This document shows, piece by piece, positions 17,094 to 25,565 of a stretch of DNA of 33,070 bases (within the stretch, counting starts at the first letter, position 1; every line of letters starts with the position of its first letter). A model generated the notes under the pieces. It was not told where the DNA came from. It worked only from the letters and a program-made list of their open reading frames with translations, and made no database searches. The translations under genes and the position numbers were made by a program. Source of the DNA: Acidithiobacillales bacterium SM1_46. GTDB lineage: Bacteria > Pseudomonadota > Gammaproteobacteria > Acidiferrobacterales > Sulfurifustaceae. The stretch is from the NCBI GenBank assembly GCA_001304215.1, contig LJVB01000019.1:1-33070 (forward strand), read 5' to 3'.

Positions 17094-18428
17094 TCAGCCT
17101 GCGTCTTCCAGGAAATACTCGACATATGCTTCGTCGCGCAGCTGGCGTATCCACTGTTCGAAGCGCTCATTCGCCTTGCGGCTGTGAATCTGCTGGCGCG
17201 CAGCGGCGCGCAGCCGCTCCTGGGTGACATCGCGGTCGCGGCGTTCGAGCACCTGGATCAGGTGCCAGCCGAACTGGGACTGTACCGGTGGACTGAGTTC
17301 TCCGGGTTTCAGGTCGGCCATCGCCTTTTCGAATTCCGGCACCATCTGGCCAGGATTGACCCACCCGAGATCGCCGCCACTGGCGGCCGAACCGGGGTCC
17401 TCCGAGTGCGCGCGCGCCAAGGCGGCAAAGTCCTCTCCCAGCAGCACACGCTCGCGCATCTGTGCGAGTTTGCGCTGCGCTTCCTGCGGCGACTGGATTT
17501 CGCTCGGCCGCAGCAGGATGTGGCGGGCGTGTGTTTGAATAATCGGGTCGGTCTTTACTTCGCCGCGCTTGTCGATGAGCTTGAGCAGATGAAAACCGCT
17601 CGGACTGCGGAGTACCTCGCTGATCGCTCCGACCGGCATCGTCTTGAGCGCGGCGACGAACAGCTCCGGCAGCTCCCCCGATTTCTTCCAGCCAAGCTGA
17701 CCGCCTTGCAGGGCCTCAGCGCCCTGCGACTGGCCGATGGCTGTCAGGCTGAATTCCGCCCCGGCGATGAGCTTCTGTCGCAAGGCCTCGGCGCGCTGGC
17801 GGGTCTCCTGAATTACCTCGGGCGAGGCCGCCTCTGGCAACGCCAGCACGATATGGGCGATGTTGTACTCGACACTGACGTTGCGGCGGCTCTCCTCGCT
17901 CTCAATGAACTCCGTAATCTCATTGTCGGTGACCATCACGCGGTTGCCGATCTCGCGTTCCTGCAGCTGTTGGATGGCAATCTGATCGCGGAGGTTCGCG
18001 CGAAAGCTCGCCCAATCGCCGCCTTCCCGTCCGACTCGCTCGCGCAGCGCGTCCACCGTCATGCCGCCACGTTCGGCGATGCGCGCGATCGCGCGATCCA
18101 CGTCTGCTTCGGCCACCCGGATGCCGGTTTGTGCGGCAAGTTGCAGCTGGATCCGCTCAATGATGAGCCGATCGAGCAGCTGGCGGCGAAGCACGTCATC
18201 GGCAGGCAACGCGCCCCGCCGCTCGGCAGCCAGCTGGCGTTTCACCTCGGCGAGTCGGCGCTCGAGCTCGGTTGCCGTGACCACATCGCTGTTGACGATG
18301 GCGACAATCCGGTCGACGTCCTGTACAGCGGCGTCCGTCTTGGCGCCGGACTCCGCGGCGAGAAGGCGCACGGGGGCCAGCGCAGTAAGCGCCAGCAATA
18401 TGATGAGAGAAGACCCAGAAAACCGCAT
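17094..18428 (-). CDS. surA: Periplasmic chaperone and peptidyl-prolyl isomerase SurA
   Basis: The 444-residue product has a signal peptide (MRFSGSSLIILLALTAL... cleaved near LLAAES), a SurA N-terminal chaperone domain beginning VDRIVAIVNSDVVTATEL, and two parvulin (PPIC) domains whose ends read SPSGFHLLKLIDKR and SQFGWHLIQVLERR. It guides outer-membrane proteins, including LptD, through the periplasm. I choose the ATG at 18428 because it places the signal peptide at the N-terminus; an upstream TTG start would add 12 residues. It follows lptD by 82 bases, a conserved pairing. Confidence 0.97.
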   Translation of the reverse strand: MRFSGSSLIILLALTALAPVRLLAAESGAKTDAAVQDVDRIVAIVNSDVVTATELERRLAEVKRQLAAERRGALPADDVLRRQLLDRLIIERIQLQLAAQTGIRVAEADVDRAIARIAERGGMTVDALRERVGREGGDWASFRANLRDQIAIQQLQEREIGNRVMVTDNEITEFIESEESRRNVSVEYNIAHIVLALPEAASPEVIQETRQRAEALRQKLIAGAEFSLTAIGQSQGAEALQGGQLGWKKSGELPELFVAALKTMPVGAISEVLRSPSGFHLLKLIDKRGEVKTDPIIQTHARHILLRPSEIQSPQEAQRKLAQMRERVLLGEDFAALARAHSEDPGSAASGGDLGWVNPGQMVPEFEKAMADLKPGELSPPVQSQFGWHLIQVLERRDRDVTQERLRAAARQQIHSRKANERFEQWIRQLRDEAYVEYFLEDAG

Positions 18429-18510
18429 GGTGAACGACGTGGTATGAGCTGCCAGGACCCGCAAGGCGCCAAAGCATAGCAGAAGGCGCTGCCCCCAAGC
18501 AGGGAGACCG

Positions 18511-20763
18511 CTACGGATCGAATAGGTTCCGGGTCGGTGGTGGCGTCTCGTAGCGGGTCAGGCCCTGCTCGAGCGGATCCTCAGGGTGGCGCCCAGTGTG
18601 TCCAAGACCGATCAACTGGATTTCGAACAAGATACTGCTGACCTGTTGGACATCGCTGGGAGAGTAGCGCCGGCTCCAGTAGATGCGCGCGCCCCAGCAA
18701 CAGCTCCGGTACTGGATGCCGGCATTGGTCTCGACATTGCGTTCATCGAAGAATGAGTAGAGTGACCGGCCGAACAGCCCCCACCGATTGAACACCGGCC
18801 AAGTACCTGAAATGTCAAACTGGCGAAGATCGTTACGGATGTAGCGGTTTCCCACATTGATGATGCGGTACTTGTCGGGGTGGTACTGGAGGTAGACTCC
18901 CGACCTCTCGGTCTTTCTGTCATCGGCATTCCACTGGATGTCAGCCTGGGCGTACCAGCCTTGCCCGATCCCGCCAAAAATCTCGCCGGCGTAGTCAGAA
19001 CGCCTAACATCGACCGTACCGGGAGGTAGGTTGACACGACGCTCGTCGAGATAAGCGATTCGACCGACACTGATGTGCATGTACTCGTGCCCATCAGTGC
19101 CACTCAGGACTCGGGCTGTCAGTGCGGTCGTAAGCTGATTGGCGTCGCCAATGCGGTCGCCGCCCACGAAGCGGTTCTCCTGGAAGAGATTTCCAAAGGC
19201 GAAAGTGGGCGTGGAGGTATCGAATATCGGCAAACTGTCCTGATTCTTGTACGGGACATAGACATAGAACAATCGCGGTTCTAGCGTCTGCTTGATTCTC
19301 GTTCCGAACCATTGCGTCGAGCGATCGAAGAAGAGACCACTATCAAGAGTCGCGTATCCAAGCGCGATAGCGGGGTTGTCATCTTCGGCGTTATCAAGAT
19401 GGTATCCCAAGTATCGCGCACCCACTTTTGGGGTCAGGAATGCATAAGCGTTGGCTAGGGGAAGCGCCAGACCCGGAATTATCTCGAGTCGTGTTCCGGT
19501 CACTCTGGCGTCGTCCACGAGGAAGTAGTTCGCTTCGCTGTACAGTTGTGGGTGTAGCTGATTGGGGGCGGCGTGATCTTGATAGGCGAGTATCAGCTGG
19601 GGCAGCCGCTTGTAAGGGTACTGACTGCTGGTCAGAGTCGGATCAATTGTCTGAAAATTCATCGCCTGCGCCTGAAAGCGCCAATCCGGGCCACCGTAGG
19701 TAAGCGCAGCGACCTGTGGCAAGACCGTCTGGGCAGTAACCCCGATATTGTTGCCAAAGTCATCCAAATATTGCTTGTCAGACACCGCGCTGACATCGAT
19801 TGACGCCGACCAGCGGGAGCTGAGCCGACTCTGCTGCAGCCATCGGCCGGCGGCTCGATCGTCATTGGCGACCCGGTCGTTCGGCAGATACTCAAGGTCG
19901 AGCTTTCCTGTGGTGCCAGGGAACAGATAACGGAACTCGTTCTGCACCTGCAGCCCGCGTTTAGTGAGCAGTCGAGAGGTCAGCGTGTCATCGAGATTCG
20001 GAGCGATGTTGAAATAGTAGGGAATGTCCAGTTCGAAGCCGCGCTTGTCCGACAAACCTGCAGCAGGCATCAGGAAGCCGGACTTGCGCCCCTGGCTGAT
20101 CGGAAAGTTGAGGTATGGCCAATAGAAGACCGGCAGCCCCTCAATCTCCAGGGTGGTGTGGTAGGCCGTGCCGATGTCGTCGGCGGTGTCGAGCTTCAGC
20201 TCCCCCATGCGCAGGTACCAGTCATCCTCGCCCGGCGGACATGTCGTGTAGCGCACGTCGAAAAGCTTGGTCAGATCGGGGCCGGCAAACTCAATCCGCT
20301 GGGCATCCCCACGTGCACCGATACGGTCGACCCGGTAAGTCGCCGCAGCGGAGTGCCCCTCGCGGCTGCGACTATTGAGCTCGAGCTCGGAGGTTGCGAA
20401 TTGCGCGGTGCCGGTCTCTTGCAGTACCACGCTGCCGCGCGCGCGCGCCGTGGTATCCCGTTCGTCGTAGTCCATGTGGTCGGCACTCAGGCTCTGACCG
20501 TCGCGCTCGAGCTGGACGCGCCCGACAAATTCTGCCTTCTCACCCGGCGTGCCGCTGGCCTCCTCGGCCCGAATGGTGATTAGGGCATCGGCCGGGATCG
20601 GGACGCGCGGCGTGGTCGGTCGCACTACCTGACCCTTCGCGCTGACCTCCGGGCATCCTGGCGGTGGGGGGACGTCCGCGCGCGCCACGTTGTACGCCGG
20701 CCGAATGCCGCCGGCAATGCCTAGGCCGCACAGGAGGCCGACCAGCAGGCGGGCACGGTGCAT
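18511..20763 (-). CDS. lptD: LPS-assembly protein LptD
   Basis: The 750-residue product has a signal peptide (MHRARLLVGLLCGLGIAGG...), an LptA-like beta-jellyroll domain (about 60-200, ITIRAEEASGTPGEKAEFVGRV onward) and a long C-terminal beta-barrel. Cysteines expected for the interdomain disulfides are present: GCPEV near the N-terminus, CPPGEDDW at the end of the jellyroll, and an adjacent CC pair near the C-terminus (YRSCCWG). With LptE it inserts lipopolysaccharide into the outer leaflet. The ATG at 20763 sets the signal peptide correctly. A third of the barrel is richer in polar and aromatic residues, as expected. It is first in an operon with surA, pdxA and rsmA. Confidence 0.97.
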   Translation of the reverse strand: MHRARLLVGLLCGLGIAGGIRPAYNVARADVPPPPGCPEVSAKGQVVRPTTPRVPIPADALITIRAEEASGTPGEKAEFVGRVQLERDGQSLSADHMDYDERDTTARARGSVVLQETGTAQFATSELELNSRSREGHSAAATYRVDRIGARGDAQRIEFAGPDLTKLFDVRYTTCPPGEDDWYLRMGELKLDTADDIGTAYHTTLEIEGLPVFYWPYLNFPISQGRKSGFLMPAAGLSDKRGFELDIPYYFNIAPNLDDTLTSRLLTKRGLQVQNEFRYLFPGTTGKLDLEYLPNDRVANDDRAAGRWLQQSRLSSRWSASIDVSAVSDKQYLDDFGNNIGVTAQTVLPQVAALTYGGPDWRFQAQAMNFQTIDPTLTSSQYPYKRLPQLILAYQDHAAPNQLHPQLYSEANYFLVDDARVTGTRLEIIPGLALPLANAYAFLTPKVGARYLGYHLDNAEDDNPAIALGYATLDSGLFFDRSTQWFGTRIKQTLEPRLFYVYVPYKNQDSLPIFDTSTPTFAFGNLFQENRFVGGDRIGDANQLTTALTARVLSGTDGHEYMHISVGRIAYLDERRVNLPPGTVDVRRSDYAGEIFGGIGQGWYAQADIQWNADDRKTERSGVYLQYHPDKYRIINVGNRYIRNDLRQFDISGTWPVFNRWGLFGRSLYSFFDERNVETNAGIQYRSCCWGARIYWSRRYSPSDVQQVSSILFEIQLIGLGHTGRHPEDPLEQGLTRYETPPPTRNLFDP

Positions 20764-20781
20764 GGAGGTGATGGGGTCAGG

Positions 20782-21527
<746 letters not shown>

Positions 21528-21670
21528 CGACTGGGGCGTTCCCGCACCATCAGTTTTATATGTTTTTCAGTGAGTTACGATAGTGCTGGCAGTTGCCAGC
21601 CGAAACCGGGGACAATATGACTGCGGGGCCGCCTGCCTGGTGCCCCGAAGATTCACGGGTTAAGGATGAT

Positions 21671-21723
21671 AAAAAACCGGTAACACCGCGCACCTGATGA
21701 GGGTTGGGACGGGTGTTACCGGT
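21671..21723 (-). terminator. Rho-independent terminator downstream of the lysine-rich peptide gene
   Basis: A perfect 12-base inverted repeat ACCGGTAACACC/GGTGTTACCGGT (21712-21723 and 21676-21687) with a 24-base loop is followed on the minus strand by six T. It ends a minus-strand transcript coming from the region of the 16-codon gene, about 117 bases past that gene. No other minus-strand gene lies between, so it argues that the small locus is transcribed. Confidence 0.85.
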
Positions 21724-21839
21724 CCGATACGTACAGCCGCGGGGTTTGTCATCCGTTTCGGGTTCTTCGGTGTCCGGTATGGCGGTTTCCCGCTTTGCGG
21801 TCCACGCGTCACACCCCGGATGTTCCCCGCCTAAGCCAC

Positions 21840-21890
21840 TTACTTCTTCTTCTTAGCGGCTTTCTTCTTGGCTTTTTTCTTCGCTGCCAT
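21840..21890 (-). CDS. 16-residue lysine/alanine-rich peptide
   Basis: The minus strand encodes MAAKKKAKKKAAKKKK and then TAA. The start codon is preceded by AAAGGAG with a 6-base spacer, a better ribosome binding site than most genes here, and a strong terminator lies downstream. Ten of sixteen residues are lysine and five are alanine. The composition resembles the tails of histone H1-like bacterial proteins, such as AlgP or Hc1, and could bind nucleic acid. It could instead be a leader peptide that senses lysine supply or translation rate. Nothing identifiable follows it in the same transcript. Function is unknown; the evidence that it is a real gene is the combination of ribosome binding site, start, stop and terminator. 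Confidence 0.6.
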   Translation of the reverse strand: MAAKKKAKKKAAKKKK

Positions 21891-21935
21891 GGTGAGCTCC
21901 TTTGGGTTGTGGGTTAAGGGACTACTACTGCTGAT

Positions 21936-22030
21936 AAGCCGGCTGTAGCCGGCTTGGTACTGCCCGGTTTGCCGCGTTCGCGCCTCTGGCGCACGCAGCC
22001 AAGCAGGAAGGACGGTGCTCCACTGTCCTT
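21936..22030 (-). ncRNA. Cluster of hairpins upstream of the lysine-rich peptide gene
   Basis: Three stem-loops lie within 95 bases: AAGCCGGC/GCCGGCTT with a four-base loop (21936-21955), GCGCC/GGCGC with a three-base loop (21980-21992), and a 10-base stem AAGGACGGTG/CACTGTCCTT with one G-T pair and a three-base loop (22008-22030). If transcribed on the minus strand they would form a structured leader ending about 45 bases before the peptide start codon. They match no RNA family I recognise. Confidence 0.35.
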
Positions 22031-22300
22031 GAGGGTTCTGTCAGGGTGAGGGATGGGGGGTTCGCGCGGGTGATCAGCTGTCGCGGACCAACATGCTTTC
22101 CCGAATAACCCGACCCGGCGGCCTCGCGGTGCCCCCAGGTCTCGTACCGCATGCTAGCTGCTGTGGTACTTCGCAATCGAACCAAAATGACTTTCGGCTC
22201 CGTTGGGTTTCCAGTTCCGCCTCGCTTCCCGGTATCACTCGCCGCGCATTGCGACGAACTCCGTTAACGGGTCGGTGACTACCTTGTCATCGCTACTTCA

Positions 22301-22328
22301 GACTTAGCACAGCATCCTTGTGTGTCAA
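22301..22328 (-). promoter_or_regulatory. Candidate sigma-70 promoter reading toward the lysine-rich peptide gene
   Basis: The minus strand has a perfect TTGACA (22323-22328), then 16 bases, then TAAGTC (22301-22306). The predicted start is near 22294, which would give a leader of about 400 bases before the peptide gene. The -10 match is only partial, so this is tentative. Confidence 0.35.
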
Positions 22329-22447
22329 GACACTAATGCAAAAGCATGCCAATTGCAATACGAGCGGACACCAACGCAACGACTGATCGCGAGTACTGAG
22401 TGAGCTACATTCACGCGTCGATCGCGACCACGATGCATTCGTTGATC

Positions 22448-23122
22448 TCATCCACACTTCGAGTCCGCGCAGTTGAGACAGGTCATGCATCCATCCATCT
22501 TGATGACCGCCTTGGTGTGACATTTCCCGCAGACTTGCGCGTCGGCAGGGAACTCGCCGTTCTGTTCCGGGTTTTCGCGTGACGGATCCTGGCGTGCCTG
22601 CATCTCCGCACGCTTCTCCGCAATAAACTGTTTGCGGTGTTCGTCCAGATCGTCGGTCGGAATGAGTCCGATCATGCGAAGGTGACACTCGATCACATCG
22701 CCGAGATCGGCCACCAGTGATGGCGTATAGCGACCCTTCTTGAAATAGCCCCCGCGCGGATCGAATACCGAGCGCAATTCCTCGACGAGGAAGGTCACGT
22801 CACCGCCTTTGCGGAAGACTGCAGAGAGGACGCGCGTTAGCGCAACCACCCACTGGAAGTGATCCATGCTCTTCGAATTGATAAAGATCTCGAACGGGCG
22901 CCGCTTTTCGTGCGCCGTGCCCGCATTCAGCACGATATCGTTAATCGTGACGTACAACGCGTGCTCGGTGAGCGGCGTTTTTATTTTGTAGGTCGAGCCA
23001 AGCAGAACCTCCGGGCGCTCGAGCTTTTCGTGCATGTGCACGACATTGCTTTCGACCCGCTTGGGCTCCTCGTTCTTGACGACTTCGTAGCCGGTAATCT
23101 TTTCGCTGATCTTGATGGTCAT
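22448..23122 (-). CDS. nrdJb: B12-dependent ribonucleotide reductase, NrdJb subunit
   Basis: The 224-residue product matches the separate C-terminal piece of split class II ribonucleotide reductases (NrdJb of Pseudomonas aeruginosa). It has a TSCPD-type domain (about 60-150, with HFQWVVALTRVLSAVFRKGG) and a cysteine-rich tail containing CGKC, CMTCLNC and a final KCG. That tail is the likely zinc ribbon and the redox pair that re-reduces the active site in NrdJa. The start is the ATG with GGGAGAG upstream; sequence ahead of it in frame is not convincing. It follows nrdJa by 88 bases on the same strand. Confidence 0.88.
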   Translation of the reverse strand: MTIKISEKITGYEVVKNEEPKRVESNVVHMHEKLERPEVLLGSTYKIKTPLTEHALYVTINDIVLNAGTAHEKRRPFEIFINSKSMDHFQWVVALTRVLSAVFRKGGDVTFLVEELRSVFDPRGGYFKKGRYTPSLVADLGDVIECHLRMIGLIPTDDLDEHRKQFIAEKRAEMQARQDPSRENPEQNGEFPADAQVCGKCHTKAVIKMDGCMTCLNCADSKCG

Positions 23123-23210
23123 TTTGTTCTCTCCCGTGGGGTCGCCGGGCACAAGCGACTGCGAATCAGCCTCGCACTGCCCAGGCCCCGAAAGGTGCTC
23201 CTGTCTGTCC

Positions 23211-25373
23211 TCAGAACTTGCCGTAATAGCCTTCCTTAAGCGCGTCGTAGAGATTGGCGGCGGTATGCCGCTCGCCGTCGTATTCGATCTCGTCGTTGCC
23301 CTTGACCTCGACCGTCTCGCCATTGTCCAGCGTGAACCGGTAACGCGTGTTTTCCAGATCCTTGTCCTTCACCAGTACGCCCTGGAAGGCCTCCGGGTTG
23401 AATCGGAATGTCGTGCAACCCTTCAGGCCTTTTTCGTAGGCATACATATAAATGTCCTTGAAATCGTCGTAGGGAAAAGTTGTCGGGACATTGGCGGTCT
23501 TGGAAATCGACGAATCCACCCATTTCTGAGCCGCCGCCTGAATATCGACGTGCTGGCGAGGGGAGATGTCATCCGCCGCGACGAAATAGTCCGGTAGGGC
23601 ATGCTTTGGGTCCGCCGCATCGGGTGCGGCCTCGGCATTGATTAGTTCCTTATAAGCTAGCAACTCGTAGGAGTAGACGTCGATCTTCTCCTTGCTCTTC
23701 TTGCCCTCACGGATCACGTTGCGGGCATATTTGTGGGCGAATGACGGCTCGATACCGTTTGAGGCGTTGTTGCCGAGCGACAGAGAGATCGTTCCGGTGG
23801 GCGCGATCGACGTATGATGGCTGAAGCGGGCGCCGTGCTTGGCGATGCGTTCCGTGAGCGCATCGTCAAACTGCTGCATGTACCGGCTGTACCTGGCGAG
23901 CAGGACCTTGCCCTTTACTTGGTCTCCTACCTTGTGGCCGTCGCGACGCATCTCGGGACGTCGGGCCAGCATCTCCTCGGTCACGGTAAACGGTACTTCC
24001 ATGATCGGGGCCGGCCCTTTCTCGACGGCAAGCGCAACACCTTCTTCCCAGCCTACCTCGGCCATCTCGCGCGCGACCGCCTCGGTGAATTCGAGCGACT
24101 CAGGTGACCCATACCTTATCCTCAGCATCGTGAGCGCCGACCCAAGGCCGAGGAACCCCATGCCGTGGCGGCGCTTGTGGTGGATCTCGTGGCGCTGCTG
24201 CTCGAGCGGCAAACCATTGATCTCCACCACGTTATCCAGCATCCGCGTGAAGATCCGCACCACCTCGCGGTAGCGGTCCCAGTCGAAGCGGGCTTCGGGA
24301 GAAAAGGGCTGTTCGACGAATTTCGTGAGGTTCACAGAGCCGAGCAGGCAGGAGCCATACGGGGGAAGCGGTTGCTCTCCGCAAGGATTGGTAGCCCGAA
24401 TATTCTCGCAGAACCAGTTGTTGTTCATCTCGTTGATACGGTCAATCAAGATGAACCCGGGTTCAGCATAGTCATAGGTGGACGTCATGATGAGGTCCCA
24501 CAGCCGCCGCGCCGGGATGGTCTTGTATACCCTGCAGGCAATGCGACCAAGAGAATCCTTCACATAGTTGCTGCTCTCGTATGGCCAGTAGCGCCAGACG
24601 ATCTTGTTGTCGGGATCCTCGTACTCATGCTGGTTGGCCGGGAACACCAGGTCCCAGGCCGCATCATTCTTGACGGCCTGCATGAATTCATCGGTAATCA
24701 GGCAGGAAAGGTTGAACTGCCGCAGCCGGCCGTCCTCGCGCTTGGCGCGGATGAAGTCGGCCACGTCCGGATGAGCGATATCGAAAGTCCCCATCTGGGC
24801 GCCACGCCGTCCCCCGGCCGAGGACACCGTGAAGCACATGGCGTCGAAAATATCCATAAAAGAGAGGGGGCCGGAGGTATAAGCTCCGGCCCCGCTCACA
24901 AACGCCCCTTTGGGGCGCAGGGTAGAGAACTCGTATCCGATGCCGCAGCCGGCCTTAAGGGTTAGGCCGGCCTCATGGACCGAGGTCAGGATGCCATCCA
25001 TCGAGTCCGGAACGATGCGCGACACCGTGCAGTTGATGGTCGAGGTTGCGGGCTTGTGCTCCTGCGCACCCGCGTTCGAGACGATCCGGCCGGCCGGAAT
25101 TGCGCCGTTCTTCAGCGCCCACAGGAAACGGGCAAAACAGGTCTCACGCTTTTCGGGCGTGGCCTCCACATCGGCGAGCGCGCGGGCGATCCGGGCATGC
25201 GTATCGTCAATGCTCAGGTCGACCGGTTGGCTGGTCTTGGTCTTTAAGCGGTACTTCTTGTCCCAGATGTCATAGGACGCAGGCTGGAGGGGAATTTCCC
25301 TGGTACTGGTTTCGCGGACGGCAGGCTGGGTCTTGGGGGCAGCACTCTCTTCCTGGAGCTGAACCGCTTTCAT
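23211..25373 (-). CDS. nrdJa: B12-dependent ribonucleotide reductase, catalytic NrdJa subunit
   Basis: The 720-residue product is a class II (adenosylcobalamin) reductase that makes deoxyribonucleotides with or without oxygen. Visible are the redox cysteine in STINCTVSR (C115), the effector and substrate regions (AGCGIGYEFSTLRPKG, SSAGGRRGAQM), and the radical site NPCGEQPLPPYGSCLLGSVNLT with C331, E333 and the second cysteine C342. Also present is the phosphate-binding segment SIAPTGTISLSLGNNASNGIEP. The C-terminal zinc/redox module is absent and supplied by NrdJb. The ATG has an excellent ribosome binding site (GGAGGAGAGTGA). An NrdR-type box lies about 90 bases upstream. Confidence 0.96.
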   Translation of the reverse strand: MKAVQLQEESAAPKTQPAVRETSTREIPLQPASYDIWDKKYRLKTKTSQPVDLSIDDTHARIARALADVEATPEKRETCFARFLWALKNGAIPAGRIVSNAGAQEHKPATSTINCTVSRIVPDSMDGILTSVHEAGLTLKAGCGIGYEFSTLRPKGAFVSGAGAYTSGPLSFMDIFDAMCFTVSSAGGRRGAQMGTFDIAHPDVADFIRAKREDGRLRQFNLSCLITDEFMQAVKNDAAWDLVFPANQHEYEDPDNKIVWRYWPYESSNYVKDSLGRIACRVYKTIPARRLWDLIMTSTYDYAEPGFILIDRINEMNNNWFCENIRATNPCGEQPLPPYGSCLLGSVNLTKFVEQPFSPEARFDWDRYREVVRIFTRMLDNVVEINGLPLEQQRHEIHHKRRHGMGFLGLGSALTMLRIRYGSPESLEFTEAVAREMAEVGWEEGVALAVEKGPAPIMEVPFTVTEEMLARRPEMRRDGHKVGDQVKGKVLLARYSRYMQQFDDALTERIAKHGARFSHHTSIAPTGTISLSLGNNASNGIEPSFAHKYARNVIREGKKSKEKIDVYSYELLAYKELINAEAAPDAADPKHALPDYFVAADDISPRQHVDIQAAAQKWVDSSISKTANVPTTFPYDDFKDIYMYAYEKGLKGCTTFRFNPEAFQGVLVKDKDLENTRYRFTLDNGETVEVKGNDEIEYDGERHTAANLYDALKEGYYGKF

Positions 25374-25426
25374 TCACTCTCCTCCGGTGAAGCTTTTTTA
25401 GGATTAAACGGGGCCGGACTGCTCCC

Positions 25427-25442
25427 CGCTTATATAAGGTGT
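25427..25442. promoter_or_regulatory. Degenerate second NrdR-type box
   Basis: CGCTTATATAAGGTGT shares the TATATA core and GTGT right half of the NrdR consensus but not its left half. Its centre is 34 bases from the strong box, close to but not exactly the usual spacing of paired NrdR boxes. It could equally be only an AT-rich promoter element. Confidence 0.3.
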
Positions 25443-25460
25443 CGGCAGCTTGCCGAGCGA

Positions 25461-25476
25461 CCACTATATATTGTGG
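25461..25476. promoter_or_regulatory. NrdR-type box upstream of nrdJa
   Basis: CCACTATATATTGTGG is a near-palindrome that fits the NrdR box consensus (acaCwAtATaTwGtgt) through the central ten bases. NrdR represses ribonucleotide reductase genes when dATP is abundant. The site lies 88-103 bases before the nrdJa ATG. The nrdR gene itself is not in the window. Confidence 0.75.
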
Positions 25477-25565
25477 TCGCTGCGAAATTTAGTCCCAGCA
25501 GATTGGGGTGTCAAGGAATTTCCCGTCCCATCTCAGGCCGTGGAACACTTCTCGAATCGTCTGAC

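Larger units (their letters stand above)
21528..22447. other. Large gap without a conventional gene; holds a tiny peptide gene, hairpins and a terminator
   Basis: About 920 bases separate murU from nrdJb. No protein of ordinary size is convincing in either direction. On the minus strand the order is: a possible promoter (22301-22328), hairpins at 22008-22030, 21980-21992 and 21936-21955, a strong ribosome binding site with a 16-codon lysine-rich gene (21840-21890), and a terminator (21671-21723). No tRNA, tmRNA, RNase P or 6S RNA signature could be recognised. The rest shows nothing identifiable. Confidence 0.6.

Noticed and set aside
16929-18479. Long plus-strand open frame of 516 residues opposite surA and pdxA
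   Set aside because: It is a high-GC antisense shadow of two clearly identified genes with recognised motifs, and has no family resemblance of its own.
22172-22183. tRNA T-loop-like sequence (minus strand GGTTCGATTGCG)
   Set aside because: The flanking bases do not form a T stem, and no acceptor or anticodon stem can be found around it.
21528-22447. tmRNA, RNase P RNA or 6S RNA in the large gap
   Set aside because: None of the conserved core sequences is present on either strand, and the lysine-rich peptide does not resemble a tmRNA tag, which ends in a nonpolar LAA-type sequence.
25374-25565. Cobalamin riboswitch before nrdJa
   Set aside because: The conserved B12-box (GCCACTG) is absent in the 190-base upstream region.
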